Positions 22,591-35,423 of a DNA stretch of 64,000 nucleotides are shown here, in pieces. Below the pieces are notes generated by a model. The model did not search any database. It was not told where the DNA came from and was given only the letters and a program-made list of their open reading frames with translations. This stretch comes from Sorghum bicolor (taxonomy: Eukaryota; Streptophyta; Magnoliopsida; Poales; Poaceae). The position numbers and the translations under genes were made by a program. The stretch is taken from contig NC_012876.2 of assembly GCF_000003195.3 (NCBI RefSeq), positions 46,743,276 to 46,807,275 of the forward strand, given 5' to 3'. The stretch's first letter is position 1. The number at the start of each line of letters is the position of its first letter.

Positions 22591-25500
22591 GAAGCTGTGC
22601 TCGTCGACTTTCTCCGTGCAAACGCCGACATGTTTGCATGGAGTCCCTCAGACATGCCAGGCATACCGAGGGAAGTTGCCGAGCACTCCTTGGAGATTCG
22701 AGCCGGTTCCAAGCCAGTGAAGCAGCGGTTGCGCCGATTCGACGAGGAGAAGCGCAAGATCATTGGCGAGGAAGTCCACAAGCTTTTGACGGCCGGATTC
22801 ATCAAGGAGGTTCATCATCCCGACTGGTTAGCAAACCCTATATTAGTTAAGAAAAAGAATGGGAAAATGAGGATGTGTGTCGATTATACTAGTCTAAATA
22901 AAGCATGTCCAAAAGTTCCTTTTCCATTGCCACGTACTGATCAGATTGTCGATTCTACCGCGGGATGTGAAACCCTTTCTTTCCTTGATGCGTATTCTAG
23001 TTACCACCAAATAAAAATGAAGGAGTCCGACCAGCTCGCGACCTCTTTCATCACGCCTTTTGGGATGTATTGCTATGTGACCATGCCATTTGGGCTTCGA
23101 AACGCGGGAGCTACGTACCAACATTGCATGCTCCACATTTTTGGTGAACACATAGGGTCGACAGTCGAGGCCTATGTCGACGACATTGTCGTCAAGTCAA
23201 AGCGGCGAGGGGACCTGATCCAGGACCTCGAAATCGCTTTTAGCTGTTTACATTGTTTCCCGAGAAGTGCGTTTTCGGCGTGCCTCGAGGCATGCTCCTG
23301 GGCTACATTGTTTCGCAGCGTGGCATCGAGGCCAACCCCGAGAAAGTCTCGGCCATCACGAGAATGGGGCCGATCCGGGACATCAAGGGTGTGCAGAGAG
23401 TCACAGGATGCCTGGCGGCTCTAAGCCGTTTCATCTCGAGACTAGGAGAAAAGGCGTTACCATTGTATCGACTTCTGAAGAAAGTCGAGCGTTTTTCTTG
23501 GACCCTGAGGAAGCGCTTGAAAAGCTGAAGGAGACGCTGACCTCAGCACCAGTCCTGGTCCCACCTCAACCTGCAGAACCGCTGCTCCTCTACATTGCGT
23601 CGACGACCCAGGTCGTCAGCGCAGCGGTGGTGGTCGAAAGGCAGGAGGAGGGACATGCGCTACCAGTCCAGTGGCCAGTCTACTTCGTCAGCGAGGTGCT
23701 TTCGGAGACCAAGGCACGTTATCCCCAAATCTAGAAGCTGATCTATGCCGTAATCCTTGCCCGCCGTAAGCTGCAACACTACTTTCTTGGCCACACCATC
23801 ATAGTGGTCTCGTCTTTCCCCTTAGGCGAAATAATCCAGAGCAAAGAGGCCATGGGAAGAATAGCAAAATGGTCGGTCGAGCTCATGAGTGAGACTCTCA
23901 CTTACGTGCCTCGCAAGGCCATCAAATCGCAGGCCCTGGTAGACTTCGTCGCGGAATGGACAGACTCCCAGCTTCCCCCGACTCAGGTCCAGGCGGAGCT
24001 GTGGACGATGTATTTTGATGGGTCACTCATGAAAACAGGGGCCGGGGCCGGCCTGCTGTTCATCTCACCCTTGGGCGTTCACATGTGGTATGTAATCAGG
24101 ATTCATTTTGCCGCGTCTAACAATGTCGCAGAATACGAGGCCCTCGTCAATGGTCTCAAGATTGCCATCGAGTTAGGAGTCCGACGCCTCGACGTCCGAG
24201 GTGACTCCCAACTCGTCATCAACCAAGTAATGAAAACCTCGAGCTGCCACGACCCGAAAATGGAGGCGTACTGCAAGGAAGTCCGTTGACTCGAGGACAA
24301 ATTCCATGGTCTCGAGCTTGTCCATGTCGCCCGACGCTACAACGAGGCAGCCGACGAACTCGCCAAGATCGCATCAACTCGAGGCACGGTGCCGCCTGAC
24401 GCGTTCTCAAGAGATCTCCACGAGCCATCCGTCGACCTAGGCTCGGGGGCTGGCATCAACGCCGCGCCTGCCCAGGCAACCAACACCGTCGACACACTCT
24501 TGATGGTGGCTGAAGTGATGGAGGTAGAACGACAGCCTGGTCGACCATTCGACTGGCGCACACCATACCTCAACTGCCTAATCCACGGCGAACTGCCAGA
24601 AGATCGGTCAGAGGCCCGTCGTATCACTCGACGGGCCAAGTCATACGTGATCTATGGCGAAGACGATGAGCTATATCGACGAAGCCCGACGGGGGTCTTA
24701 CAGCGTTGCATCACCGTGGAAGAAGGTCGAAAACTCCTCGAGGGCCTACACTCGGGGGCTTGCGGCCACCATGCTGCTCCACGGACCCTCATAGGAAATG
24801 CTTTTCGATAAGGTTTCTACTGGCCGACGGCCGTGGCAGATGCCATCGAGCTCGTACGCTCGTGTGGCGGGTGCCAGTTCTACGCCAAGTAGACGCACCT
24901 GCCCGCCCACGCTCTTCAGATGATCCCCATCACCTGGCCGTTTGCGGTGTGGGGGCTCGATTTAGTAGGACCTTTACAAAAGGCGAAAGGAGGATACACC
25001 CACTTGCTGGTGGCCATTGACAAATTCTCCAAATGGATCGAGGCTCGACCCATCACCAACATCCACTACGAGCAGGCCGCCCTTTTCTTCACCGACATAA
25101 TCCATCGATTTGGGATTCCCAACATCATCATGACCGACAACGGCACTCAGTTCACCGGCAAAAAGTTCTTGGACTTCTGCGATCAGCATCACATCCGTGT
25201 GAACTGGTCTGCAGTAGCCCACCCTCGAACTAACGGCCAGGTCGAGCGTGCCAACGGCATGATTTTGCATGGACTCAAGCCAAGAATCTACAATCGTTTG
25301 AAGAAATTCGGCAAGAAATGGGTCGAGGAGCTTTCCTCGGTCCTATGGAGTCTAAGGACAACACCAAGTAGGGCCACAAAGTACACCCCATTCTTCATGG
25401 TCTACGGTTCCGAGGCTGTCCTCCCCACAGACCTCGAGTATGGGTCACCTCGACTCAAGGCATACAATGAGCAATCCAATAAGGAGACTCAAGAAAACGC

Positions 25501-25795
25501 GGTCGACCAACTCGAGGAGGCTCGAGACATGGCCCTCCTCAACTCCACCAGATATCAGCAGAAACTTCGACTGTACCACGACAAGCACGTGCGCAAGAGG
25601 GACCTCAACATGGGCGACCTTGTCCTGCGACGCCGGCAGAGCAATCAAGGACGCCACAAGCTGACTCCACCTTGGGAAGGCCCGTATGTGGTGGCCGAGG
25701 TCCTGAAGCCGGGAACGTATAAGTTGGCGGACGAGAAGGGGGCAGTCTTCACCAACGCATGGAACATCGAACAGCTACATCGATTCTACCCCTAA
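22591..25795 (+). pseudogene. pol: Pol (RT, RNase H, second RNase H, integrase), T2 copy
   Basis: It continues in frame after TAG 22588-22590. RT has FLDAYSSYHQ and YVDD; a deletion of about 17 bases near 23250 breaks it in the thumb region. Further shifts follow near 23500, with a TAG near 23733. The second RNase H (MYFDGSLMKTGAG...) is present, interrupted by TGA 24287-24289 (CGA in T3). Integrase has the zinc finger, with stops near 24809 and 24890, then an uninterrupted core and tail from 24920 to the stop at 25793-25795 (DLVGP, TDNGTQF, NGQVERAN). Confidence 0.92.
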
Positions 25796-26351
25796 AAGTT
25801 CTAAACTTACGTTCCTACGTACATTTTGTACCAAGACTTCGTAAGCGAATGAATGAATAAACAAAGTCTTTCCCTCGAGCAACTTCTTTTTGCGCCAAAA
25901 GATTTACAAGTCATAATCTCGACGTTAGAAGGGGGCGCCGACTATGACCCATCATAGTCAACACCCCCTCGGGGCTACCAGGGGGACGACCCCCCCCAAA
26001 GCGTCAAAAAAGCCAAGAAATTTTCTTTTCTTACTTAGTAAACCTTGCACGGTTTGAGTAGCTAAGGCGCCTCGAGCACCTCAAAGGCCGAGGGATAACG
26101 AGCCGGAGAACTCCCACGCCCTCGGGCTACGGAAACTCTACTCACTTCCCCACCCTTGAGGTGGTCGAGGTTGTTTTTGACGAAAAATCAAGCAAGGGAT
26201 AAAAACGTAGGAACAAAGAGAAACAAAAGAACCTCGAGCAGAAAGACAAATAAGCATTTAACAATCACAAAAAGATACTGTATCACCTAACAGCAAAATT
26301 AATAAAGTATCATACAAGGGGCCCCAGGCGCCCTGAGCAGGCTCGCAGGCC
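25796..26351. other. Spacer between convergent genes of T2, with inverted repeat 25931-25968
   Basis: Equivalent to 5146-5703 in T1. The perfect 8-base arms GACTATGA (25940-25947) and TCATAGTC (25952-25959) flank a CCCA loop, with GGGGG and CCCCC outside them; the intervening pairs are mostly lost in this copy. A CCCCCTCGGGG palindrome follows near 25964. No reading frame is convincing. Confidence 0.6.
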
Positions 26352-29300
26352 TCAGTCCGCGGTACGATCCTCACCACCCTCGGCTCTGTCCGGGCCAGCT
26401 TCAGGAGGAAGCACCTCAGGCTCAAAAAGCTTGCCAGCCTCTCTCCAGGAGCCTCCGCGTCGTCGATCAAGGCGTGGAGCCTCTCTTCGTTCTCCGCGTC
26501 GGTCTTGGAGATGTCGGTGACGAAGCCGTGGGACACCACCTCCATGTCATAGGAGAAGCCCGAGCAGACAACTACCATCGCCCGCTTCACCCCGATGTGG
26601 AGGGCGTCCCGCACTCGGTCTCTCAGCGTCGCACCCAAGTAGCACAGCTGGTCGACCAGTGCGTCGCCTCGAGCTCCCTCCCTCGACTCGTCCGTAGGCT
26701 CGACCTCCCACGAGGTCGAGAGGTCGCTTATCGCCGTCCGCACGCGATGGTTCAAAGCGACCTTCACCTCGAGCTGGGCCTTAGCATTACGGGCCTCGGC
26801 CTGGGCGGCTAGGAGTTCGTCCTTGAGCCCTGTAAATGCCAATACAAAGAAGCTTTAGGAAAAACTCAAGCACACCTCGAAAAGGAAATTCGACAAAGGA
26901 AACATACCTCTGACGCTCTCCTCCAGGGCCGTGTTCTCGCCGAGTAATCTGGTATTGGCCCTCTCAATCTCTCTGTTGGAACGAGCCAGCTCGGTGTTGG
27001 CAACGCTGAGATCTTCGATCACCTTGCCAGCGTGAGCAACGGCTCCACTCTTCTCCAGCAATTCTCCCTTCAGACGCTCGACGTCGTCAGAGAGGCTGCG
27101 GGATCGAGCCCGCTCTGCCTCGAGGTCTTCGAGGGCCTCCTTCTTTACGTCCTCGGCGGCACCCCTGGCGACCTCACTGTCCACATACGCCACTTTCATC
27201 TTCTGGAAGGAATCGCGGAGGGAGTCCAGGTCGGTCTTGAGAAGGCCCTTCTCCTTGCCCAGGTCCGCAATGATGCTCTTGTAGGACAAGGCCTCCTCCC
27301 GGGCTCTGGACGCGGCCTCCTCGACCGTAAGAGCCTACTCCCGCAGCATCGTCGTCTCCTCCTCCGCCCTCCTTGAGGCCTCTCGAGCCTCGACCAAGGC
27401 AGCCTCCCTCGCTTTCTTCTCCTCCCCGAGCGCTATGAGGTCTTTGTAGGCCTGAAGGAGCTTCTCCTGCGACTCGAGGAGTTGATCCTTAAGGAGGGGG
27501 AGCTGCTCCCAGCCGCCTCTCGTGGCGTAAATGAAACTGGACTTGATGCGGGAGGTCTCTTTCATATCCTGCGAACCAAGGGTCGAGCGGTTAGAACACA
27601 AAAACCGAAAGACTCCATGAGCGTTGAAGATCGAAAAACACTTACGAAATAAGCCGGCCCGAGCCCGTTGTTGATAACATCTGCGAGGAGCCCCACCACG
27701 TGCTTCATCCAAAGGCGGAGCTCCTCGACGTGTTCCCACTTCTCCGCCTCCTTCCGATCGTCCAGGAAGATGTTAGGCTCGGACGGGTCGTGGGAGGCCC
27801 GGATGCGGATCCGATCGGGGCACCAGTGCTCCATCTCCCGGTCGGCCCGTGCCTTGACGCCGCGGATGAGGTCTTCGGCGATCTCGAGGGAATCCCCATG
27901 GCGCAGGAATAGGTCGACAAGGCATGGGAACCGCCCATCGTCGTCCACCGTCTGCCAGGTACCGTCCTTGGTCCCCGATGTCCCGATCTCATCCTCCTCA
28001 GAGGGAAAGTGGTCCTCCCACGCCCGACGCTCCCGGAGGAACCCTGGCGAGATCCCGTCCATACCATAGATTGTCCTCTTGATCTCGGACTCGGGGTCGG
28101 TGGGGGTGCGCATCATACAGGCAAGCGCCACCACTCCGTCCGCTCGCCCCGGCTCTACCCGGATCGCGGCAGGCGCCCCCGGGAGGAGCCACGCTGGGGT
28201 GGGAGGGCCGTACACCGGCAAATTTTCCTCCTGATCGCCGGGCTCTTGCGGCGCCAGTGGCGCCGGTTGGGCCAAAACTTGAGGCGGGGGCTCGAGTGGC
28301 TCGTCCTCTTGGCCCCCCTGCTGCTGCTGCTCCTCTTGCTGATGCTGCAGCCGCTGCTGCTGCTCCTCCGGCTGGGGTTGCTGCTGCTGCTGCTGCTCCG
28401 GTGATGGCCGCATCGCCTCGCGCTCCCGCTCCTCCTCCTCCTCCATTTTCCTTTGCTCTTCAAGAGCTCGAAGGCTAGCAGGCCAGGGAGTCCGTCCCGC
28501 GACGCGGGAGGTCGACGTTTCCTCCTCCATAGGGCGGGCATCCCCAGACGCTTCGTTACCATCAGACGTATCGCTGATGGTGATGGGTTCCACCTCGACC
28601 CCCAATCGAGGGGGCTCGGGGGCTCCCCTTGACGCTTGCGTCTGGGGCGCCTCGCCACGAGTTGGTGGCGACGGAGTAGGCTCGGGACGAGACGGAGCAC
28701 TCCTAGCGTCGGCCGGAGGTTGAGAGTCGGAGGAGCCTGCGAAGCAAAGAATAAAGGTCGGTCACTACAATGACCGACACAAGAACGTCACAGATCCCAA
28801 AAGTAAGCCACAAACCTGGCCCCTTGGAGGCGGCACCCGCTTTGAGCATCTTCACCATGGACGGATGGGCCTGCTCGAGGGTCCGCTTTAGCCTGAGAAA
28901 AGAAAGAAATGAGCGCGAAAAAGATCAGCATATGAGGAAAGGCGGAAGAGGAGGAAGACAAAAGCCACAACGTCGAAAAGGCTTACCCCACAGGAAGAAC
29001 AGCTCGCCTCCCGCCGCCCCGACCAGTGGGCCTCGAGCCACCCCGCGTCAAGGCTCCAGACCCCTCGAGGGCAGGCGCTGGCCTAGGCGCGTCAGCACCC
29101 GCCTGGCGGGCGCCGGGACTGGCGCTCCTGCGACCGGCCTCTCCTTTGTCGGAGGCCGCGGTACGACCACGAGTCAGTGGCCCCGTCGCCTGGGACCTAG
29201 CGTGGCCACCCGTCTTGGGCACGGGAGGAGGGCGCGGGGCGACCTGACCAGCCGCGGGCGCAGGAGGGGAGTCGGCGCGCGGACGGTGGGATCCGCCTGG

Positions 29301-30522
29301 ACCCCCATCGGAACTTCCGTCCGAGGAGCGTCGACATCACCTCGAGGTGGACCCTCGAGGATTCGGTCAAGGCGTGACGCCATCCCCTCAGAATCGTCGC
29401 TGTCGTCATCGTCGTCATCATCGTCGTTGGGGGATTCTTCCTCAGGCTCCCCCCTCTGCCTGGATTTGGCTCGACGCGCCCCTAACGCTTGACGGTCGAG
29501 GTTCTTCTTCTTCTCCCCCTTCTTGGCAGAGTCCTTGGCGGGCTTTAGCTTTTCGACGGATTGGCGCCGTTTGTCGCGATCGACCTCGTCCTCCTTTACC
29601 GGAGGCCTCGAGGACCGGACGTCAATCCGTCCCTGTCGAAATAAAGGCAGACTTAGAAAGGAAAAAGAGAGGGGAAGAAAAGAAACCCAGAATCGAGGCT
29701 GCGCGCATGGAGAAAACATACCAGATCGATCGAGCCAGCATCTGGCCTCATGGGGAGCCCGTTAACGTGCTCCGGCTGAAAATCACCGGCAATTGCAGCC
29801 CTGACTCGGGCCGCGACTTTGTCATGCGCCAGAGCCTCGTTGGACATCCGGCATGCCTCGAGGTCCCGAGATGAGACGCCAGGGCCCATCTCATCCATCC
29901 TCAACGGCCGAGACATCGAAGGGAGAACTCTCCGGTGATGGACGGCCGAGAGGACGAGGGCGGCGGTCAAGCCCTCCGAGCGCAGTCTCTTCCTGGCATC
30001 AAGGAGGGGGTCGAGCCGAGATTGATGAGCTTGGACAACGCCGTATGTCCAGTCCGCCGGACGCTCCATGATCAGACGTCCGAGTAGGAAGGCAGGAGGT
30101 TGTCGTCGTTCCGCAGGTAAAACCACTGGGAGTCCTAGCCAGCGTGGTTGGTCGATAACCCTACCGGGATGTACTCCCGCGGCCTGTCCGTCTTCCCCGT
30201 CTTCTGCACAAGGTTGAGGCATCCCGCCCGCACGGGCTTCCTTACGCCCGTGGTTCCGGTGGGGGCATGGAAAAGCTCGCCCCTGTAGAGGTGGAGCCAC
30301 AGCTCCCAGTGCGGCATCATCCCCTAGTAGCCCTCGCACACAGTGGCGAAGACCGCTGCAACGGTGATGGCGTTCGGGGAGAAGTGCTGGAGCTCCACCC
30401 CATAGTGGAAGCAGAGGGCCCGCATGAAGCGGCTAGGGGGTGTGCCCAGGCCGTGGCGGTGGAACTTGGTGAACGACACCACGTAGCCCTCGGGCGGCTG
30501 GGGCTCCCTGTGATTCGCCGGC
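26352..30522 (-). pseudogene. Antisense Transposase_28-like / coiled-coil gene, T2 copy
   Basis: Read on the minus strand, exons are 30522-29720 (5' truncated), 29632-28987, 28892-28816, 28736-27646, 27568-26908 and 26829-26352. Intron positions equal those in T1 and T3. Exon 4 is open throughout and holds the poly-Gln tract (28318-28400) and the conserved part around YGPPTPAWLLPGAP and LFLRHG. Exon 5 is the coiled coil. Breaks: TAG 30324-30326, TAG 30135-30137, frame changes in exon 1, TAG 27335-27337, and a 1-base loss near 26430 that shifts the last exon past its usual stop at 26352-26354. No start codon survives because the 5' end is deleted at 30522. Confidence 0.85.
28318..28400 (-). 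repeat. CAG repeat encoding poly-Gln (T2)
   Basis: The minus strand reads as an imperfect CAG array with Glu and Pro interruptions within exon 4 of the antisense gene. The length and interruptions differ from T1 and T3. Confidence 0.85.
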
Positions 30523-31159
30523 ACTATGATCTAAGTTTTAAATAAAATAAAAAGAAAGTTTGATCCAAGTCTAGGTAATTGACAAACATGATATGAGAAG
30601 GTCTGAGCTACTATTTAACTTGTTCCAAGTTTTGCTAGAGTTCTAGAGATTTTATCTTTTGAAAATCTAAAAATTCGAAGAAAAAAAATTGAGATCTTGT
30701 TTGAGATAATACCTAGAGTCTTATAAGATATAAATATTAAAACTGTGGGCACTTGCTTTGTTCAAGCCATTGTTAATTCTTGTAGTTTTGGTTGAGAGAA
30801 TTATCATGCTCCAAAGATCAAGATCTTTTTGTTTTAAAAAATATATAAAAGATTCAATCTTTCGAAGTATTATTGAGTTAGAGGCATGGGACTATGCAAA
30901 AATGTGACTCGAAAAAAAAAGAAAAAGAAGTGAGACGAGAAGTAAAAATGGACAAGTGTCCGAAGTAGAATTAGGGGTACAAAGATACCCACCTGAGTGA
31001 AAAAAATGGACATGTGTCCGACAGTATAATTAGGGGTACTAGCTGCCCACTTGAAAAAAGAGAAAAAAAATGAAAATGATAGCCCATGGTCCCTCTGATA
31101 ACCAATATGCCAGTGAGAGATGACAAACTTTTCAAAAAGGTTAAAGGTCTTGATCTAGG
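30523..31159 (+). mobile_element. C remnant: 3' untranslated DNA between T2 and T3
   Basis: AT-rich sequence without a reading frame, unlike the GC-rich T elements on both sides. It contains a repeated phrase: 'acaagtgtccgaagtagaattaggggtac'-like units near 30950 and 31010 both end in CCAC before an A-rich stretch. It continues after T3 at 57702, with CTAGG at 31155-31159 and 57697-57701 as target duplication. It is assigned to C because that continuation runs into C's polypurine tract and 3' LTR. Confidence 0.75.
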
Positions 31160-32163
31160 TGTCGGTGTTCTTCCCCCGGGGGTCACACCAACGAGTAAAT
31201 TTGTATGCGTGCTCCCTTTCCCGGATGGTGATGCAAGAAGACACAGAGATTTATCCTGGTTCGGGCAAGAGAAGGCCCTACGTCCAGCGGGGGGAGAGAG
31301 TTTGTATTATCTTGCACCTAAGTGCTTGTACAGGGGCGAATACAAGCGAGGTATGAAGTGTGGATCTCTACTACGTATGAGCGTGGTCTTGTGTCGTGAT
31401 CTCTCGTTCTATTCCTGAGTCCCTCCTTTTATAGTTCCAAGGAAGGACCTAGGGTACATGTATAGGTGTAGGAATTGGAGTCGATAGCAGCATGGAGCGC
31501 TGACCTACTCGAGGTTTCCGTACCGGCATGCCCTCGAGCCGTCCCGTCTTAATAGCCTGGTGATGATCACGCGTGCCCCTGCATTCTGCTCTGCGCGCCG
31601 TCTTGCATTGGTTCGGCGATGCACGCTTATATGGCTCGGCGGCAAATCCGGCGGAGCGGTTACGGCGTGGTCAGTCGACGCCCGACTCGTCTCCAGGAAG
31701 GAGCCTGGTGAAGTCGAGGGTCGGACGCCGTACAAGGTGTCGATATCTGGAGCGCTGACCTTGGGTGTCTCGAGGGGGTCCCGATTAGACGTTCCATCCT
31801 TGTTTCCCGCGTCCAGACACGCCCTGGGTCGTTCGGTGGGAAGGCTGCAAAAAGAACGATGGGACAGAAGCCTGTTCCCTATCACGCCTCCCGTGACCCG
31901 TGTGTTAGGTGGGGAAGCGTCAGGTGCATTAAATGCCCTGGCTCTCGTGCGCGCGTCAGGCGGCGGACAGTGTCCTTGTGCTCGACGCCTCTCGGTTCGT
32001 TCGAGCCCGCTTCCGTATTCGACGGCAGTTGTCGCTCGAGCCCTAACCGATTCGCTCGATGCTATTTCCGTCTTCGAGGCTGCGGCCGTCGATGGCCGCG
32101 CGTGTGTACGGATGGTCTCGTTATACGCATTGGTGAGGGTACCCCTTGTTGATATCCTCGACA
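31160..32163 (-). mobile_element. 3' LTR of T3
   Basis: 1004 bases, ending TGTCGAGG on the minus strand at 32163. TATA box on the minus strand at 31426-31434. It pairs with 56691-57696. Confidence 0.93.
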
Positions 32164-33098
32164 GTAGCCCCCGAGTCTTCATTCGAGCGCTGGCGCTCGA
32201 GTGGAGACTTTCGTTTTTACGGTCGAGCTTCCATGGGGGCGCGCGAGCGACCCCGCGGGGGTAGCCCCCGAGCCCTTCGAGGGAGTATTTAACTCCTTCG
32301 AGGGTTATTTTACCAAATTTGCAGAAACGCTGTCAACACCCGTGGTGGAAGGTTCTGTTCGGCTTTGCTTTGCGTGGAGGTTTCGACGTACTCTCGATAG
32401 AGCGAGCGTCTTCCACCCCAGTTTGAGTTCCTAGCGGGTAGTCCAAGTGAGAACCTGTGCCCCTTTCGAGGGGGTCAGCTGTAGCCTGGAGGCGTCCTCA
32501 TAAAGCAGGGTCGACGTGGTCGGGGATACCGGTCTCATTCGATAGAGTCCAGCGGCTCGATGCCTCCCTTCGGGGGGATTCCTCTCGACTGTCTCAACCC
32601 TACCTTGGACATCGCCAGCGAGTCCTCGAGGCGGGCCTCGATTTTCGACGACTCGCTGGGGATCCCTGACTCTTGGTGCTCGAGATCGGCTGTCGAACCC
32701 TTTCGACGGGCCAGCCATCGACCTCTCGAGACTATCGTGGGCGCATATCTTGGCTTACGAAGTAAGGAAGCTGCCGTGCCTGTTCGTCTTTCTGCCCGTT
32801 GGGCGCACCTTTTGAGGTAAGTGACATTGCGACACTGTATCGGCGGGGAATTCAGAGCGTCCGGCCTGTGAGGAGAGAAAGGACCGTTAGACGGCGCATT
32901 TATGGGGGGAGTTACCTCATTTATCGGATCTATCCGTCGGTTGGCCGCTATCTATAAATACGCCGTGGCGTTGCTCCATTCTTTCTTTCCCCTTCCGTCC
33001 TCTCGCCTTCGTCTTCTCGCTGCCTTTGCTCTCTTGCTTCCTCCACGCACGCGTGCACCCCCTCGAGCGGTAGTGAATCCACCATCCTTCCAACCAAG
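32164..33098 (+). promoter_or_regulatory. T3 polypurine tract and upstream region of the antisense gene
   Basis: Next to the LTR, the minus strand reads CTCGGGGGCTAC (32164-32175), the polypurine tract for plus-strand priming. An 8-base inverted repeat TCGAGCGC/GCGCTCGA lies at 32183-32200. The stretch 32438-33098 matches T1 247-906. A TATA box is at 32953-32960, about 140 bases before the ATG at 33099, followed by a C/T-rich leader. No reading frame is convincing. Promoter function is inferred. Confidence 0.6.
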
Positions 33099-35339
33099 AT
33101 GCCTGTGAGGCTTGTTGCCGCCGATGACTGGCGTCCGTCGTTGATGACGGACCGCCGTCTCCTAGAGCTCGAGAATGAAGGCCTCTTGCGACGCCGCACT
33201 TCGCAGTCTTCGCCAGAGTGGATCGCGCCGCCGGCGAGTCACAGGGAGCCCCAGCCACCCGAGGGCTATGTGGTGTCATTCGCCAAGTTCCACCGCCATG
33301 GCTTGGGTGCTCCCCCGAGTCGCTTTATGCGGGCCCTCTGCTTCCACTATGGAGTGGAGCTCCAGCATTTTTCCCCGAACGCTATCACCGTCGCGGCGGT
33401 CTTCGTCGCGGTGTGTGAGGGCTATCTGGGGATCATGCCCCATTGGGATCTATGGCTCCACCTCTACAGGGGCGAACTTTTCAACGCCCCCACCGGAACC
33501 ACCGGCGTGAGGAAACCCGTGCGAGCCGGATGCCTCAACCTGGTGTTGAAGACGAAGAAGACGGAAAGGCCGCGCGAGTACATCCCGGTGGGGCTGTCGT
33601 CGAACCATGCTGGGTGGGACTCCCAGTGGTTCTATCTGAGAAACGACGACGGTCCCTTCCCCGCCTACACGGGCCGTCTGATCTCGGATCGCCCAGACAA
33701 CTGGACGTATGGCGTCGTCCAGGAGCACCAGTCGCGGCTCGACCCCCTCCTCGACGCCATGAAGAAGCTGCGCCTGGAAGGCCTGTCCGCCGCTCTCGTC
33801 CTTTCGGCCGTCCATCGTCGGAGGGTCCTTCCCCTGATGTCTCGGCCGTTGAGGATGGACGAAATGGGGCCGGGCGTCTCGTGGATGTCCAACGTGGCTC
33901 TGGCGGACGAGGAAGTCGCCGCCCGGGTCAGGGCGGCCATCGCCGGTGACTTCAAGCCGCAGCACGTCAACGGCTTCCCCATGAGGCCTGACGAAGGCTC
34001 GGTCGATCTGGTATGTTTTCTTCCTCGCGGGTAGCCTTGACACTGGGTTCCTTTTCCACCCCCTTTTTCTAAGTCTACTTTTTACGGTGGCAGGGGCGGA
34101 TCGACGTTCGATCCTCGAGTCCCCCGGTGAGGGAGGACGAAGTCGACCGTGACGCGCGGCGCCGGTCCGCCGAGAAGTCGAAGTCCGTCAAGGACTCTAA
34201 GAAGAAAGGGGAGAAGAAGAAAAACCTCGACCGGCAAGCCTTAAAGGCGCGCCGGTCCAAGTCCAGGCAGAGGGGAGAGCCTGAGGAAGAGTCCCCCAGC
34301 GAGAAAGGTGACGACGATGACGAGGACAGTGAGGACTCCGAGGGGATGGCGTCTCGTCTTGATCGGATCCTCGGGGGTCCATCTCAAGGCGACGTCGACG
34401 CTCCTCGGGCGGAAGCTCCGACGGGGGGCCCAGGCGGATCCTACCGTCCTCGCGCCGATACCCCTCCCGCGCCCAAGGTCAGCCAAGTCGCACCGCGCCC
34501 TCCCCCGGCGCTCAGGGAGAGCGGTCATGCCAGGCCCCAAGCGACGGGGCCACTGACCCGTGGTCGCGCAGCGGCCTCCGAGAAAGGAGAGGTCGGCCGC
34601 AGGAGCGCCAGTCCCGGCGCCCGTCAGGCGGGAACTGACGCACCTAGGCCAGCACCTGGTCTCGAGGGGCCTGGAGCCCTGACGCGGGGTGGCTCGAGGC
34701 CCACCGGTCGGGGCGGAGGGAGGTGAGCTGTTCTCCCCGTGGGGTAAGCCTTCTCGATGCTGTGGCTTTTGTCTTCCTGTTCCTCTGCGTTTGCTCCTAT
34801 ACCGATCTTTTCTTAGGCTAAAGCGGACCCTCGAGCAGGCCCAGCCATCCATGGGAAAGAGGCTCAAAACGGGCGCCGCTTCCAAGGAACCAGGTTCGTA
34901 GTTTATTTCCGGGCCTTGCGATGTTCTTGTGTCGGTTATTATAACGTCTGACATTTTTACCCTTTGTTTTGTAGGCTCCTCCAGTTCCCAACCTCCAGCC
35001 GGCGTCGAGAGGGCTCCGTCTCGTCCCGCGCCTATTCCGTCGCTGCCGACTTGTGATGAGGCGCCCCAGACGCGAGAGTCAGAGGGAGCCCCCGATCCCC
35101 CTAGATTGGGGGTCGAGGGGGAACCCATCACCATCAGCGACACGTCTGATGGTGACAGAGCGTCTGGGGGTGCCCGCCCCATGGAGGAGGAAACGTCGAC
35201 CCCTCATGTCGAGGGATCAACTCCCTGGCCCGCCGGCCTCCGCACCCTCGAGGAGCAGAAAAAGAAGAGGGAGGGGGATGAACAGCGGGAGCGCGAGGCG
35301 GCGCGGCAGCCACAGGAGCATGAGGCACAGCAACAGCAA

Positions 35340-35373
<34 letters not shown>

Positions 35374-35423
35374 GGCAGCAGCAACAGCAACAACCGCAGG
35401 AGCAACCGCAGCAGCAGCAGCAG
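33099..35423 (+). pseudogene. Antisense Transposase_28-like gene, T3 copy, 5' part
   Basis: Exons 33099-34010, 34094-34743, 34817-34893 and the first part of exon 4, 34975-35423. Exon 1 is fully open (MPVRLVAADDW...) and gives the Transposase_28-type domain including YVVSFAKFHRHGLG, LCFHYGVELQ and WDSQWFYLRNDDG. Exon 2 is Lys-rich, then acidic, then Pro/Arg-rich. TGA at 34724-34726 replaces a CGA seen in T1. The P element inserted in the poly-Gln tract at 35424; the gene resumes at 47726. Exon lengths over both parts sum to 3927 nt, divisible by three. Function unknown; no nuclease-like triad is evident. Confidence 0.88.
35337..35423 (+). repeat. CAG/CAA repeat (T3), interrupted by P
   Basis: Imperfect CAG/CAA array encoding poly-Gln. 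It continues after P at 47726-47752. The target duplication AGCAG (35419-35423 and 47721-47725) is itself one repeat unit, so part of the match could be due to the repeat. Confidence 0.88.

Larger units (their letters stand above)
18316..30522 (+). mobile_element. Tat-clade Ty3/gypsy element T2, 3' end deleted
   Basis: 5' LTR 18316-19382, gag-pol 19441-25795 (+) and antisense gene 30522-26352 (minus). The sequence ends inside exon 1 of the antisense gene at 30522 and joins C 3' DNA at 30523, so the rest of exon 1, its promoter and the 3' LTR are lost. The left flank CTTAG (18311-18315) has no partner. Confidence 0.9.

Noticed and set aside
30950..31040. Two similar phrases (around 'aattaggggtac') as a new tandem repeat
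   Set aside because: Only two imperfect copies about 60 bases apart in AT-rich C DNA; noted in the feature but too weak to interpret.
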